Origin: Manihot esculenta | Lineage: Eukaryota; Streptophyta; Magnoliopsida; Malpighiales; Euphorbiaceae | DNA length: 64,000 bases | Direction of reading: 5' to 3' | Assembly: GCF_001659605.2 (NCBI RefSeq) | Contig: NC_035173.2 | Span: forward strand, 11,594,835 to 11,658,834 | Shown here: positions 54,068-64,000 of the stretch, one piece after another | How positions within the stretch are numbered: the first letter of the stretch is position 1 | Layout of the letters: every line of letters begins with the position of its first letter | Position numbers and translations under genes: made by a program | The notes under the pieces: model-generated | The model's input: the letters and a program-made list of their open reading frames with translations, nothing else | Database searches by the model: none | Told to the model about the DNA's origin: nothing

Positions 54068-55270
54068 GCTACGATTATGAGAATCAATAAAAACGTAGAA
54101 ACACAAAAAAAAAAATTTTTTCAAATGGCTCACTGAAGATCTTCTACCACTCTAAGTTTCAAATAGTGTTTTGTTTAAACCAATCTTTGTTGGTGATATA
54201 TTCAGCAAGTATACAAAAGTTATAACACTTTATGCCTAAAATTCATCTAGTAATCCATCGGCCTTTAGCAAGCTTCTTGCTATTTCCACAACCATGTGAT
54301 TCTTTATTCAGTCACTCCATTTTGCTTTAACGTATATGGAACTGTTAATTCTCTATGGATGCCTTTATCTTCACAAAATTGATTAATTCAACGAAATCTC
54401 CTTTTATATCGGTTCAAAGTGTCTTTATGCTTTGTCCACTCTGCTTCTATACAAATGCCTTGAATTTATTAAAGATCTCAAAGGTTTCTATTTTGGATTG
54501 TAGAAAATAAAATCAACTCATACGACTAAGAACCATCTGTGAATAAGAAAAAAAATCTACTCCCACGAAGGGTGCATTTTTACGGGACCACACAGCATGC
54601 ACAAACTCAAGACATTCAATTACCCTTCTAAATTTTCCTACAAGAAATAGTTTTTTTACATTGTTTCTCATAAATATACCCTTCATAAAAACATAGAGAC
54701 TCTATTTTAGGTAACCTGAAAATCATTTATTTTTGACTCAATAACTAGAGACTCTTTATATATAGATGCCTACACTGTAAGTGCTATAACATGGACTTAC
54801 TACTCTCTTTAACAACAAGAGCATGATTTTCAACACTAGAAACTTCAAAAGGAACCAACTTACTTTTAAACATAGAGATGGTGATTATAATTTGATATGA
54901 TTTTTTTTTTATCTTTAATCACACAAAACTCATCATTAAATAAGATAAAATATCCACTACCTATGAGTTGCCCAATACTTAATAGATTTTGTGTTATATA
55001 TAAAATAAAATTGATATTTTGTAGGAGCTTTGCATTACCGTAGCTATTCTTAATTGCTATGGTGCCTTTGCCTTCAACTTGCATTTGGTTGTCATCACCT
55101 AGTCTTACTGTTATTTTGTATGATTCATTAAGCTCCTTTAATAATGACTTTATGTGGTCATGTGATTAGAGCATCCACTGTCTAAAAGCCATATATCACT
55201 TGAAGTTATTCTGTTGTCTCATAAGCTATGAAATGTTTAGTTTCCTTTTCCTCTTCTACATAATTAGCTT
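54068..55270 (-). pseudogene. pol: D: Ty1/copia protease and integrase remnant
   Basis: The minus strand shows LLDSGCSNHMT near 55165-55135 (copia protease active site with D-S-G), then an open 72-codon piece (55084-54866) with KGTIAIKNSYGNAKLLQNIN and QNLLSIGQLIGSGYFILFND, then integrase traces ending near 54300-54100: QNGVTE, then SPTKIGLNKT-like sequence in broken frames. A6 interrupts it at 54067. Frameshifts and stops are numerous, so this is the oldest identifiable coding element in the window. Confidence 0.85.
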
Positions 55271-56109
55271 GTTGTCTTCATTTCTAGTAATATGCTTTTA
55301 CATGCCCATATTTTTGCATTAGTAGCATTGAATAATGCTCCTGTCAATTCCCTACTTCTAAGTTTTTTGTTCATACTGCTCATTTCTTTGCCTATCAACT
55401 CTACCACGATCAGCTCCACCGTGACCTCCTCTACCTCGATATCCTTTTCTACGTTCTCTACTGGCTGTCTTACCTTTTACATGAAAGGCTTTATCTTCAT
55501 TCCTTTCTTCTAATCTGTATAATCTCATTTCATGAGATTACAAGGATCCCATTAATTCATCAAATAAGTGTGTGGCTAAGTTTTTAGACTCTTTAATGGC
55601 TGCCACAACATGATCAAACTTTGGAGTTAAACTCCTTAACACTTTTGCAACAATAGTTTGATATGAAATTTCTTTTCTATAAGATCACATTTGGTTAACA
55701 ATTGCAATTACTTTTGAGAGAAAATCTTGCACTGTCTCTCTACTTTTCATTTGTAAGGTTTCAAAATCACGATGAAGGGACCGAAGTTCAATCGAGATTA
55801 CCTTAGAAGAGCCTTAGTACATCATCTAAAAGGTCTTCAAAGAATTTTTAGCAGTAGTTGATGCTGCAATTTTTGAAAAAACTAACTCGTGCATAGATTG
55901 CTGAATGAAGAATAATGCTTTGGAATCATTCTTCTTATTTTCTTTCAACCTGGCCACTTCATCTCGTTCAGGATATCCTTTCTCAATTGATTCCTACAAA
56001 TCTTGAGACTTAAACAGAGTTCTTGATACTTAAGGATTCAAAATTATTCACCTTTGAAAATAGGAATTACTGGTTAAGAAATACTCACAATATTGTTGTT
56101 TGATGCCAT
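55271..56109 (-). pseudogene. gag: D: Ty1/copia gag remnant
   Basis: Starts MASNNNIVSIS at 56109 and contains LFFIQQSMHELVFSKIAAS, SRETVQDFLSKVIAIVNQM, QTIVAKVLRSLTPKFDHVV and LATHLFDELMGSL, the signature order of copia gag (UBN2-type). A K/R/G-rich tail (SRERRKGYRGRGGHGGADRG) precedes the missing zinc knuckle. Several stops. Confidence 0.85.
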
Positions 56110-56140
56110 GAGTTTGCGTCCAGTATTTTAAACGAATCAG

Positions 56141-56152
56141 GCTCTGATACCA
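56141..56152 (-). other. Primer binding site of D (tRNA-iMet)
   Basis: The minus strand reads TGGTATCAGAGC, a perfect iMet PBS, 4 bp from the LTR edge. It proves that the LTR lies to the right and the element runs leftwards. Confidence 0.85.
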
Positions 56153-56156
56153 CTTT

Positions 56157-56384
56157 TGTTGGGGAACAAGGATTAATGATCGTAGAAACAAATGATAAAA
56201 TTAGTTATCTAAATTAGGACAGTACTAGAATTACATAACATAAAGGAGAAAACTTGATAGCTAAAAATATAGCTAATTGAAACTTGCAAACTAGATTTGG
56301 GGACTGACGATTTTATTCAGGGATTGAAATATGACTAACAATCTGACAATTTGAATTGCACTCTACGGACTTAATGAATCAGTG
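56157..56384 (-). mobile_element. D: start of the copia 5' LTR
   Basis: On the plus strand it starts TGTTGGGGAACAAGG, the complement of a typical copia LTR end. It is cut after about 228 bp by the eroded family A LTR piece at 56385. The remainder of the LTR was not found. Confidence 0.7.
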
Positions 56385-56895
56385 TGTAACGATCCGGAAA
56401 CCGAACCGCTACCGACGCTAGGGTTTAGATCTACTTAAGATTGTCGAAGCCCTAACAAGCCTACTATACATTTTGTTACATTTGATAGAATTCCAAATAT
56501 GATCTTAAAAACGTACATAAAAATTTCATCTTATGTACAAAAATTCAGCATGTGCATACATATATAACTGAAAACATAAACCTATACTAGAACTCTTATC
56601 AAATGCTCCAGCATGATCATCACTACATGCCTCAGTTTTGCTCAAACATAACTTAAACTTAAAACTTTTATATAATAAGATCATTAACAAGGGGATTATA
56701 AAAGAAAATATGGGCAAAACATAATTCTAAACCATAATACATTATATGTCCACAACTAAACTATTATATAAGAGCTATACCATAGAACATACTGACCTTC
56801 CAAGCTAACTCTGATCTTGCAACTCTGAGGTTAGTGGGAAGAGATAAGCTATTAGAGTCTAGTGAATGGAAATAAAATCATAAAACAATTTAATA
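56385..56895 (-). mobile_element. A7: eroded family A-related LTR fragment
   Basis: Starts TGTAACGATCCGGAAACC and follows the first 500 bp of an A LTR (minus orientation) with heavy divergence, up to the acceptor-like zone near 56820-56840. The rest of the LTR is missing. Much older than A1-A6. Confidence 0.7.
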
Positions 56896-56929
56896 AACCA
56901 TATGTTTCATTAATTTTTTTTTATAGAAC

Positions 56930-57640
56930 GGTTGCAAATTAGTCTCTATTTACCGACCATATTATTTGATCGTGCTATTTTACTGTTTTTCGTAGTGTCA
57001 ATTTGTGCCACTACAACAATACTAGTTTGTAGTGACATTTTTATAGTGATATTTTTTGCAAATATCACTTTCAAAGTAAAGAATTTCAATTAAAATAATA
57101 TTCTTAGTAATTATTATTATGATATTTCTTTCTAGACATATTAATGCTTATAACTAATATCATTTTAGTCTGAGTTCTTATAACATCTTAGATAACATTC
57201 TTATAAAATGTTGCTCAAAATTTATATATTGCAACATTTGTGTAGACGTTAACTATTTTATTAAAATTACTAACAATTGTGCATATTATGATATTTTAAA
57301 TAAGATTTTTTATAAAATGTTAATCTAAATTTGTCTATTATAACAGTTTTGTAAATGTTATTATACTTATTGTATTATTTTCTAAGAATAGTTAACCGTT
57401 ATAGATAATGTCACTATAATTCAACTTTTTGTGACATTGTAGATAATATTTATAAAAAAATATTACTATAAATTTATTTATTAGAATATTTTTATAAATA
57501 TTGTTAGTACTTATTATAACATTTTATTAAAAATATTAACATTTATCGGTAATGCCATTATAGTTTGAGTTTTCCAAATATTTTAGCTAATATGAATATA
57601 ATATGTTACCATAAATTTATTGAAGACTGTTTAATCATTG
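56930..57640. other. AT-rich segment with CACTA-like ends
   Basis: CGTAGTG at 56991-56997 and CACTACAACAA at 57009-57019 face away from each other, 11 bp apart. From 57009 on the DNA is AT-rich with many short related units (ATAACATTTT, TAATATTA, AACATTT) as in the subterminal regions of CACTA transposons. No transposase frame and no matching opposite end were found, so this is only a possible transposon edge. Confidence 0.3.
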
Positions 57641-58082
57641 ATAGTTGGGGAGGGTGTTATCCTATCCAGATTAATGTGTTTAGAGGAAATCGTGTACATG
57701 ATTCATATGAACCATATGGCAAAAAGATTGATAGAGACTGAAATGACTTTATGAAATTCTCTTAAAGTGGTCATTTGCTTTTAATGATTATTTTAAATTA
57801 TTATCTTTTTTTTTTTTAAGTTTGATTGGCTCCATTCCTGTTATGCTGAATGAAAGAAAGAAAGGGAGAAAAAGAAATAATTAAATAAACAAGCATTGCA
57901 AGCGGACAGAGAACGAATGCTAATGATGATGGGGAGAGAGAGAGATTGCTTGGAAGGAAACATATTTTCAAATGTGATGAGTTACTCTTTTACAAAAATA
58001 GGAGAATTCTTGAAGGGAAAAATAGTTTTCTATATCTGAATACAAACCCTTTATCCATTTTTTGAAGTGCAAATTATCACAA
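57641..58082. other. Unassigned AT-rich interval
   Basis: No reading frame, LTR end or repeat recognised. Contains a purine-rich stretch with GAAAGAAAGAAAGGGAG and GGGGAGAGAGAGAG. Confidence 0.3.
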
Positions 58083-59031
58083 CACTTGAGGAAGAAGATT
58101 GACAGAAACTAGACATGAACTGTTACATCTGGGAGTTTGTAATGATTTAAAAACCAAATTGCTATCAGCGTTAGGTTTCAGATTGACTTGAAATCACCGA
58201 AACTCATAGTAAGACTATTATACATCCCGTTACATATGATATAATCGCAAATATGATCTTAAAAACATAAATAAATATTTCCATCTTATAAATCAAAACT
58301 CGACATGTGCATACGTACATAACTGAAAACATAAACTCATGCTACAGTTCTCATTAAATGCTCTAGTATGGTTATCAAACATACCACAGTTTGGTTTAAA
58401 CATAACTTAAATTTAAAACTTTTACATAATAAAATAATTGGTAAAAGGATGATAAAAGAAAAGTCTGGGAAAAACGCAATTCTAAACCACAAGACATTAC
58501 ATGTCCACAACTAAACTATTATATAAGAGCTATACCAAAGAACAGTGCTGATCTCCCGAGTTAACTCTAGTCCTGCAAATCTATAGTTAGGGGAAATGGA
58601 TAAGCTACTAGAGTCTAGCGAGCATAAACATAACATAAAACACTTGAGGAAAAAGATTGACAAAAATTAGACATGAACTATTACATCTTGGAGTTTGTAA
58701 CAATTCGGAAATTAGACCGCTACCAGCACTAGGGTTTAGATCAACTTAAGGTCACCGGAGCCCATAACAAGCCTACTATACATCATGTTACATTTGATAT
58801 AATCACAAATATGAACTTAAAAATGTACATAAACATTTCATCTCATGAACTAAAATTCGATATGTCCATACATACATAATTGAAAACATAAACCCATACT
58901 AGAGCTTTCATCAAATACTCCAGCATAGTCATCATTACATGCCTCAGTTTGGTTCAAACATAGTGTAAACTTAAAACTTTTACATAATAAGATAATTAGT
59001 AAGGGGATTATAAAAAAAACTCAGGCAAAGC
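58083..59031. repeat. 558-bp tandem duplication carrying eroded family A LTR pieces
   Basis: Unit 1 (58083-58640) and unit 2 (58641-59031, truncated) both begin CACTTGAGGAA, continue with a shared 50-bp stretch containing TAGACATGAACT, and then an eroded A LTR beginning TGTAAT (58138) or TGTAAC (58696). The spacing is 558 bp at both landmarks. Unit 2 is cut by the insertion of B-V at 59032. Confidence 0.75.
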
Positions 59032-59199
59032 TGATAGAGCTTATTTTAGTCCATATTTTCATGATCTTATTGATGTTTATTTGCACCTATTCTACCTAAT
59101 TTTATGGTTTTAATCATGTCTTGCAAATATTAGGTGTGAAGAAACAAATTGGAGAAAATGCTCTTAAAAATGCCAAAGGAAGCCAAAATTCAGCAACCT

Positions 59200-59375
59200 T
59201 CGGAAGCACTTTCGGAAGCCAAAAACCAATCACCTTCGGCGGCACTTTCGGCGGCCGAAAGAGGACTCCAGAGACGAAACTCTACGACCTTCGGCGGCAC
59301 CTTCGGCCGCCGAACCTTGCGTCCAGAGCCGAAAGTCCAGCCTCCGAAACTCATTTTAGGCAGCCGAAAATCCCT
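59200..59375 (+). repeat. Family-A-like palindrome module inside B-V LTR
   Basis: Contains TTCGGAAGCACTTTCGG, TTCGGCGGCACTTTCGGCGG, CTCCAGAGACGAAACTC, TTCGGCCGCCGAA and CCAGAGCCGAAAGTC in the order seen in family A arrays. It replaces the AT-rich U3 stretch found in B-I, B-II and B-IV. Confidence 0.88.
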
Positions 59376-59811
59376 CTCAACACTCTCTTTCCTCATTCAA
59401 GAAGCCATATCTCAAGTTGCCATATTTGAGGAGCCAAACAAGGGAAGTATTTTGAGATCTAAATCTTCAAGATTCACATTCAAATATTGGATTTCAAGAT
59501 CAAGCTATTTAAGGAAGCCAAATCCAAAGATCACATATTTCCCACTTAGTATCATGCACATTCAAAATTCAAAAGGAGGCTCCACCTCCCTTATTAGTGC
59601 ATGGGCAGCCTCTTAACTCTTAAGGCAACATCTTGAAGACCTTGGGTAGCAATTAAAAAGACCAAAGAGCCCCCACTTGCCCCCCATCACATGCATCTCG
59701 TTTTTGCCTTCACCCATGCACAAAGAAGGCACATATGGGACCAAGGGCATTTTGGACAGCTTCTAAAAGACTCATGGACTGCCACCAAACCCTAAGGAGC
59801 CTCTCAAGATC

Positions 59812-59820
59812 TATTTAAAG
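59812..59820 (+). promoter_or_regulatory. TATA-like box of B-V LTR
   Basis: TATTTAAAG, about 780 bp into the LTR, at the position of TATAAATAG in B-I. The spacing to the LTR start agrees between copies. Confidence 0.5.
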
Positions 59821-60816
59821 GCTTCAAGAAGACAAGAAAGGCAGATTTTATCTCCACCTCTCTTCCAAGAATCGGCAAGGCCTCTCCAAGGCTCTCCACC
59901 ACTTAGTTCTTCATCTTCTTCCTCCTTTTCTTTTATTTTTCTATTTTGGTTCAGCCATGAGTGGCTGAAACCCTTCTCTCTAGTTGAAGTTTGGTTGAAA
60001 CTAAGGTTGTTTAAAGGGTTGTGAGATCTGAACATAAAGTGTTTGCTTTTTATTTATTCAATATTCATGCAATTGTGCTTAATTCTAAGATTGCTTTGTT
60101 GTTTTGATCAAATTGGCCACTTGATTCTTGATTGCAAAGTTAATTAATTGTTGGATTAGGATATTTGTTAGTCCGTAATTGCTGGAAATATTCTGACCTA
60201 AGAACACTTGGTGTAAAAACCTAAGAAATTATATGATCTAGCAACATCTCATGCGTTTGAGTAGCTAGGGTTTGGATCTTTCTAGTTCTTCATGCAATTG
60301 GCAATTGTTTTGATGCCTTTGGCCCAAGGACGTTCCTTGGCAATTTGTTGATTAGTAATTGGTTAGAGGACGTTCCCTAATCAGTTTGTTCATAAGGAAA
60401 GACATGGTGGTGAGAAGCGTCTTCCACCCCCATAACCAACCTATTGAATCAATCAAGATAACCATGTTTCAATGATCAACCCAAACAACCAAAGTGGATC
60501 CATATCTTCAACTAGACTTTTCTCATATTGATTTCTTGTTTTATTTTGACTACTTACTGTTTTAATTGCTCACAATAGTTGTTAGTTAAATCAAATCTCA
60601 AAACCCCCTTTTACTTTTATTGCACTTGTTTCTATTTCTCTTTGATTACTTGCTTTCAATTGTGTTTTCAATTAATTCTCTTAGTTTTGATTAAGACAAA
60701 TAAATAAGTAATCAATTCTCTGTGGATTCGATCCTTCACCACGATCTGCAGTTGTAAATTTTAGGTAACCAAGAAGGTTATTTTTGACCGGCTTCGACAA
60801 CCGCACTGTCAAAAAT

Positions 60817-60834
60817 TGGCGCCGTTGCCGGGGA
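60817..60834 (+). other. Primer binding site of B-V (tRNA-Asp)
   Basis: TGGCGCCGTTGCCGGGGA, the full Athila-type PBS complementary to tRNA-Asp. Confidence 0.92.
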
Positions 60835-60861
60835 ATTGATTTCACTTGTTTATTTTCTTTC

Positions 60862-62328
60862 ATGACCAGATCTGAACGCAGGGACACACTGCTCTTTGAT
60901 CCAGAAATTGAACGCACTCTCAGAAGGCTAGGAAAGCAAGCCATAGAGCATTCTGCCCAACCTTCGGCCGCCGAACCTCATCAACCTTCAGCCGCCGAAA
61001 GTTCTGAACTCCAGCAACCAGATCTTGCACCAATGGCAGAACATCAAGCACCAGCTGCTGACCATGATGGACATGCTGTCCAGAACCAAGTTGTCCAAGA
61101 AAATCCAGCAATTAGGCCCCAAGAACAAAGAGAAAGAACAATGAGAGAATTGGCAACTCCTATAGGTGACTATGCACCACTTTGCATCACCTACCCACCT
61201 CTAACGGTTCCCTTTGAACTCAAGACAGGTTTGATACACATTCTCCCTAAGTTTAGAGGTAGAGAAAATGAAAATCCACATAAGCACTTAAAGGAATTCA
61301 ATATTATATGTTCATCTATGAGACCTCAAGGTATCTCCGAGGATCAAATCAAGTTGAGAGCCTTCCCCTTTTCATTAGATGACTTTGCCAAAGATTGGTT
61401 ATTTTATTTGCCACCTGGATCTATAACTTCTTGGGATGATATGGTCCAAACCTTCTTGGACAAATACTTCCCACCATCTAAATCAATTGGCATAATAAGA
61501 GAAATCACTAGCATAAGGCAAAAACAAACTTAGGACTTATATGATTATTGGGAAAGGTTTGAAAGACTTTGCACAGGTTGTCCACAACATGATATGTCAG
61601 ACAGAGCTCTCATACAGTTCTTCTATGGAGGATTGATTCCCTCAGAAAGGAAACTCATAAATGTAGCTTGTGGAGGATCCATCCTAGACAAGTCACCAAG
61701 GGAGATGAAACAGTTAATATCTACCCTTGCAGCCTCATCTAGGCAGTATGGAGAAGAGAAGCAACTACAAAGAGCCAATGAGGTAAGTTTTCCCACTATT
61801 TCTGAGCTAACATCTGTCATAAAAAATGTTGTCGTTGATGTGGTACAATAGATTCAAGCACCCCAGCCACCTAGGCCATGTGGGATCTGCTCATATGTAG
61901 GACATCCAACCGATCAGTGTCCTACACTCCAAGAAGACCATCATCAAGAAAATGCCATTGGAGGATACAACAACCAACCAAGACATGATCCATATTCCAA
62001 CACATATAATCCAGGCTAGAGAGACCACCCCAATTTTAGCTATGGGAGAGCTAACAACCATCAGAACTACCAAAGAAGCCAAGCCCAACCAGCACCTTCA
62101 AATCCAAATCATAAACTTGAAAAGATTATGCAAACAATGATGGAAACAATGGTAAACACCATGCAAGGCATGCAACAAGAGATAGGCCAACTGGCTGCAT
62201 CCATCGGCAGATCTGAATCCCAAGATAAGCTCCCTTGTCAAACTGAGACTAATCCCAGACAAAATATTAGTGCTATTACTTTGAGAAGTGGAAAAGAGCT
62301 TCAAGATGCAAGATATGAGGAAGAAAAG
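60862..62328 (+). pseudogene. gag: B-V gag
   Basis: Begins MTRSERRDTLLFDPEIERTL, 28 bp behind the PBS. The N-terminal region includes QPSAAEPHQPSAAESSE, encoded by two TTCGGCCGCCGAA-type palindromes (60963-60975 and 60987-60999). The capsid-like domain follows (TYPPLTVPFELKTGLIHILP to YLPPGSITSWDDM) until TAG at 61531; the frame resumes with DLYDYWERFERLCTGCPQHD to ACGGSILDKSPREM. After GAG/GTAAGT near 61780 come a TAG at about 61849, the CCHC knuckle CGICSYVGHPTDQC, another TAG, and the tail SAITLRSGKELQDARYEEEK. A8 cuts it at 62329. Confidence 0.9.
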
Positions 62329-64000
62329 TGTAACGACCCCAAAATGGACCGTCACCGGCGCTAGGATTCAGGTCGGCTTAAGGCCGCCAGAACCCGTAGC
62401 AAGCCTGCTATACTCTCTGTGTACCTGTAAAACTCATACATGATCATACATTTTCTGTGAAAATAAAAACTCTTTTCTCTGAACCAAGGCTTAACATGTG
62501 CATGCACTATCTCTGTACTCTGTACTCTGTACTCTGTACCCCTGACTAGAGCTTGCTCTAGATGGGTTCACTCATACCTGTTAAGCCTGGTTTTTCAAAT
62601 ACAGTAAAACATATACACATATCCAGATCATGTACAAAACATACATCACTAAGTCAAGCACATTTCTAACTTTATACACACTTATTACATTTCTTTAATA
62701 TTACATGTCCACTCTAAGCTATTACAAATCTCTTTATTCTTTCTGTACTCTGCTGGACTGTCCCTGTACACTGTACACTGAACCTGCAAAACTGGGGTTA
62801 AGGGAGTGGGATGAGCTCTATAGCCCAGTGAGTAGAATAGTAAAATATCTCAGTAAAATATGATCTCATGGAATGCACCATATCACAGACAAGCCACATC
62901 AAGAGTAAACCTGTCACCACATAGTCCTGGTAACTCATTGCTAGGGCGTAGAATCGAGCACCTGGTCTTCCTGTCATATAGATATATGTGTATATAACAC
63001 CTCTGTACTTAGCATTGCCAGGGCGTAGTCAAAGGCTCCTGGACTTTGCTATACCTGCCAAGGCATAGTCAAAGGCTCCTGGACTTCTCTATACCTGCCA
63101 GGGCGTAGTCAAAGGCTCCTGGACTTCCTATCTGAGACTATTGGATCATTCAGCATTTACCCACATCATCAAATACCGATGCAATGCAACATATTCGTGG
63201 ATACTAATGCAATCAACCTATGGTATAATCATGATGCATGAGATATGCTAAAACATTCCATTGTGCAAGTAAAAGAGTTAAGTTTAGTTCCACTCACCTC
63301 TGGCTAACTGGACTGACTCTGCAGGCTCTGAAAACTCTGGAGCAGAACTCACTACTGCTCTCTCTGGTTCCTCTGGTCTGTACCTATACAGATAGACTGA
63401 AATGAGGGACCAAACTAGCTTATGACCAACTCTATTAAACTCCCCAAGAATCCCCTTAAACTCACTCTAACATCCATGCAAAGCATGCAAAGGAAAGCTG
63501 GACAGAACACTTTCAGCGGCAGGTTCGGCGGCCGAAAGTCCTCTCCAGAGACGAAACTCAAGCACCTTTGGCGGCCGAACTTCCACTTTCAGCTGCCGAA
63601 CCCTTTCGGGGGCAAGCTTCGGAGGCCAAAAGGCACTCCAGAGACTAAAGTCTCTAACGTTTGGCGGCCGAACTTCCCTCCAGAGCCGAAAGTCCAAAAG
63701 CTCGGGGGCAAGCTTGGGCAGCCGAAGCCACCTCCTCACACCTCTTCAGGGGTTCGGCGGCCGAATGTACCTTCGGTTGCCGAACCTGAGTTCATCAGCA
63801 GGGCAGAAACTTGCCCTGCCTCTCGCCAAATGCACCAAACTCCTCTCCAACTTCACACCACACTTCCTCAACTTGCATACACTCATGTATATGCTCAAAA
63901 GGGTCAGAAACTACCTTAAAACCCCAAAAACACAACTCAAACAACACAGAAACAAGCTCTATGCACAAAATCATCAAAACCTCACACAAAACCCTATTCA
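62329..64000 (-). mobile_element. A8: family A LTR, truncated by the window end
   Basis: On the plus strand it starts TGTAACGACCCC and continues with the A layout in minus orientation: acceptor-like CCCAGTTTTGCAG near 62785-62800, minisatellite near 62930-63125 (units with GCGTAGTCAAAGGCTCCTGG), palindrome array near 63510-63785. It inserted in the B-V gag; the five bases before it are AAAAG. The TATA and U3 end lie outside, so solo or full-length status is unknown. Confidence 0.9.

Larger units (their letters stand above)
59032..60811 (+). mobile_element. B-V 5' LTR
   Basis: 1780 bp in sense orientation, TGATAGAGCTTA to CACTGTCA. It has a GC-rich palindrome module at about 59200-59375, TATTTAAAG at 59812-59820, the stem-loop at 59950-59969, and the U5 phrase TGTGGATTCGATCCTTCACC near 60721. 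The PBS follows five bases later. The partner LTR lies beyond the window. The preceding five bases, AAAGC, should recur there. Confidence 0.92.

Noticed and set aside
60681..60944. Possible gene across the B-V LTR end and PBS
   Set aside because: Spans the LTR, PBS and gag start on the opposite strand; a chance frame.

Overview
This window is plant DNA made almost entirely of nested LTR retrotransposons. I see no convincing host protein-coding gene, tRNA, rRNA or CRISPR array. Supporting signs are tRNA-iMet and tRNA-Asp type primer binding sites, a chromodomain-like C-terminus on one integrase, Athila-like gag and reverse transcriptase, and decayed Ty1/copia and Tat-like pieces. The organism is most likely a eudicot; the species cannot be fixed from this sequence.

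Families, named here for convenience. Family A: Ty3/gypsy chromovirus of the Tekay/Del type with long (about 2.2-2.5 kb) LTRs, sense ends TGTAATACC...GTTACA, packed with the palindrome TTCGGCSGCCGAA. Family B: Athila-like Ty3/gypsy, LTRs 1.55-1.9 kb, sense ends TGATAGAGC...AGTCA, tRNA-Asp PBS. C: an unrelated solo LTR. D: a decayed Ty1/copia element. E: decayed Tat-like sequence.

Layout. 1-4531: a minus-strand A LTR (A1) split by a plus-strand solo A LTR (A2, TSD CTGGA). A1 sits in the left LTR of B-I (4532-12670), whose interior also holds solo LTR A3 (7727-10035, TSD AGCTT). B-I sits in the left LTR of B-II (12671-32082). B-II carries a solo B LTR (B-III, 14273-15870, TSD GTCAT) and a full-length A element (A4, 20127-29921, TSD ATTGA). 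32083-37494 and 44545-44720 are pieces of E, carrying solo LTR A5 (32608-35088), solo LTR C (35390-36692, TSD TTTGG) and a complete non-autonomous B element (B-IV, 37495-44544, TSD CGCTC). 44800-56384 is D, split by A6 (45588-54067, TSD GCTAC), a young A element with a wrecked pol. 56385-59031 holds eroded LTR pieces, possible CACTA ends and a 558-bp tandem duplication. 59032-62328 is a plus-strand B element (B-V), cut by A8 (62329 to the window end).

How they work together: no element here looks fully autonomous. A4 keeps one frame for gag-PR-RT-RH-IN-chromodomain but carries seven TAG codons. B-II has RT and RNase H but no integrase. B-IV keeps gag and protease only, B-I a gag fragment only. 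The young-looking A6 and B-IV were therefore probably mobilised in trans. The most unusual features are a GC-rich palindromic module shared by two unrelated retrotransposon lineages, a possible intron inside the A LTR, and the odd internal junction of A6.
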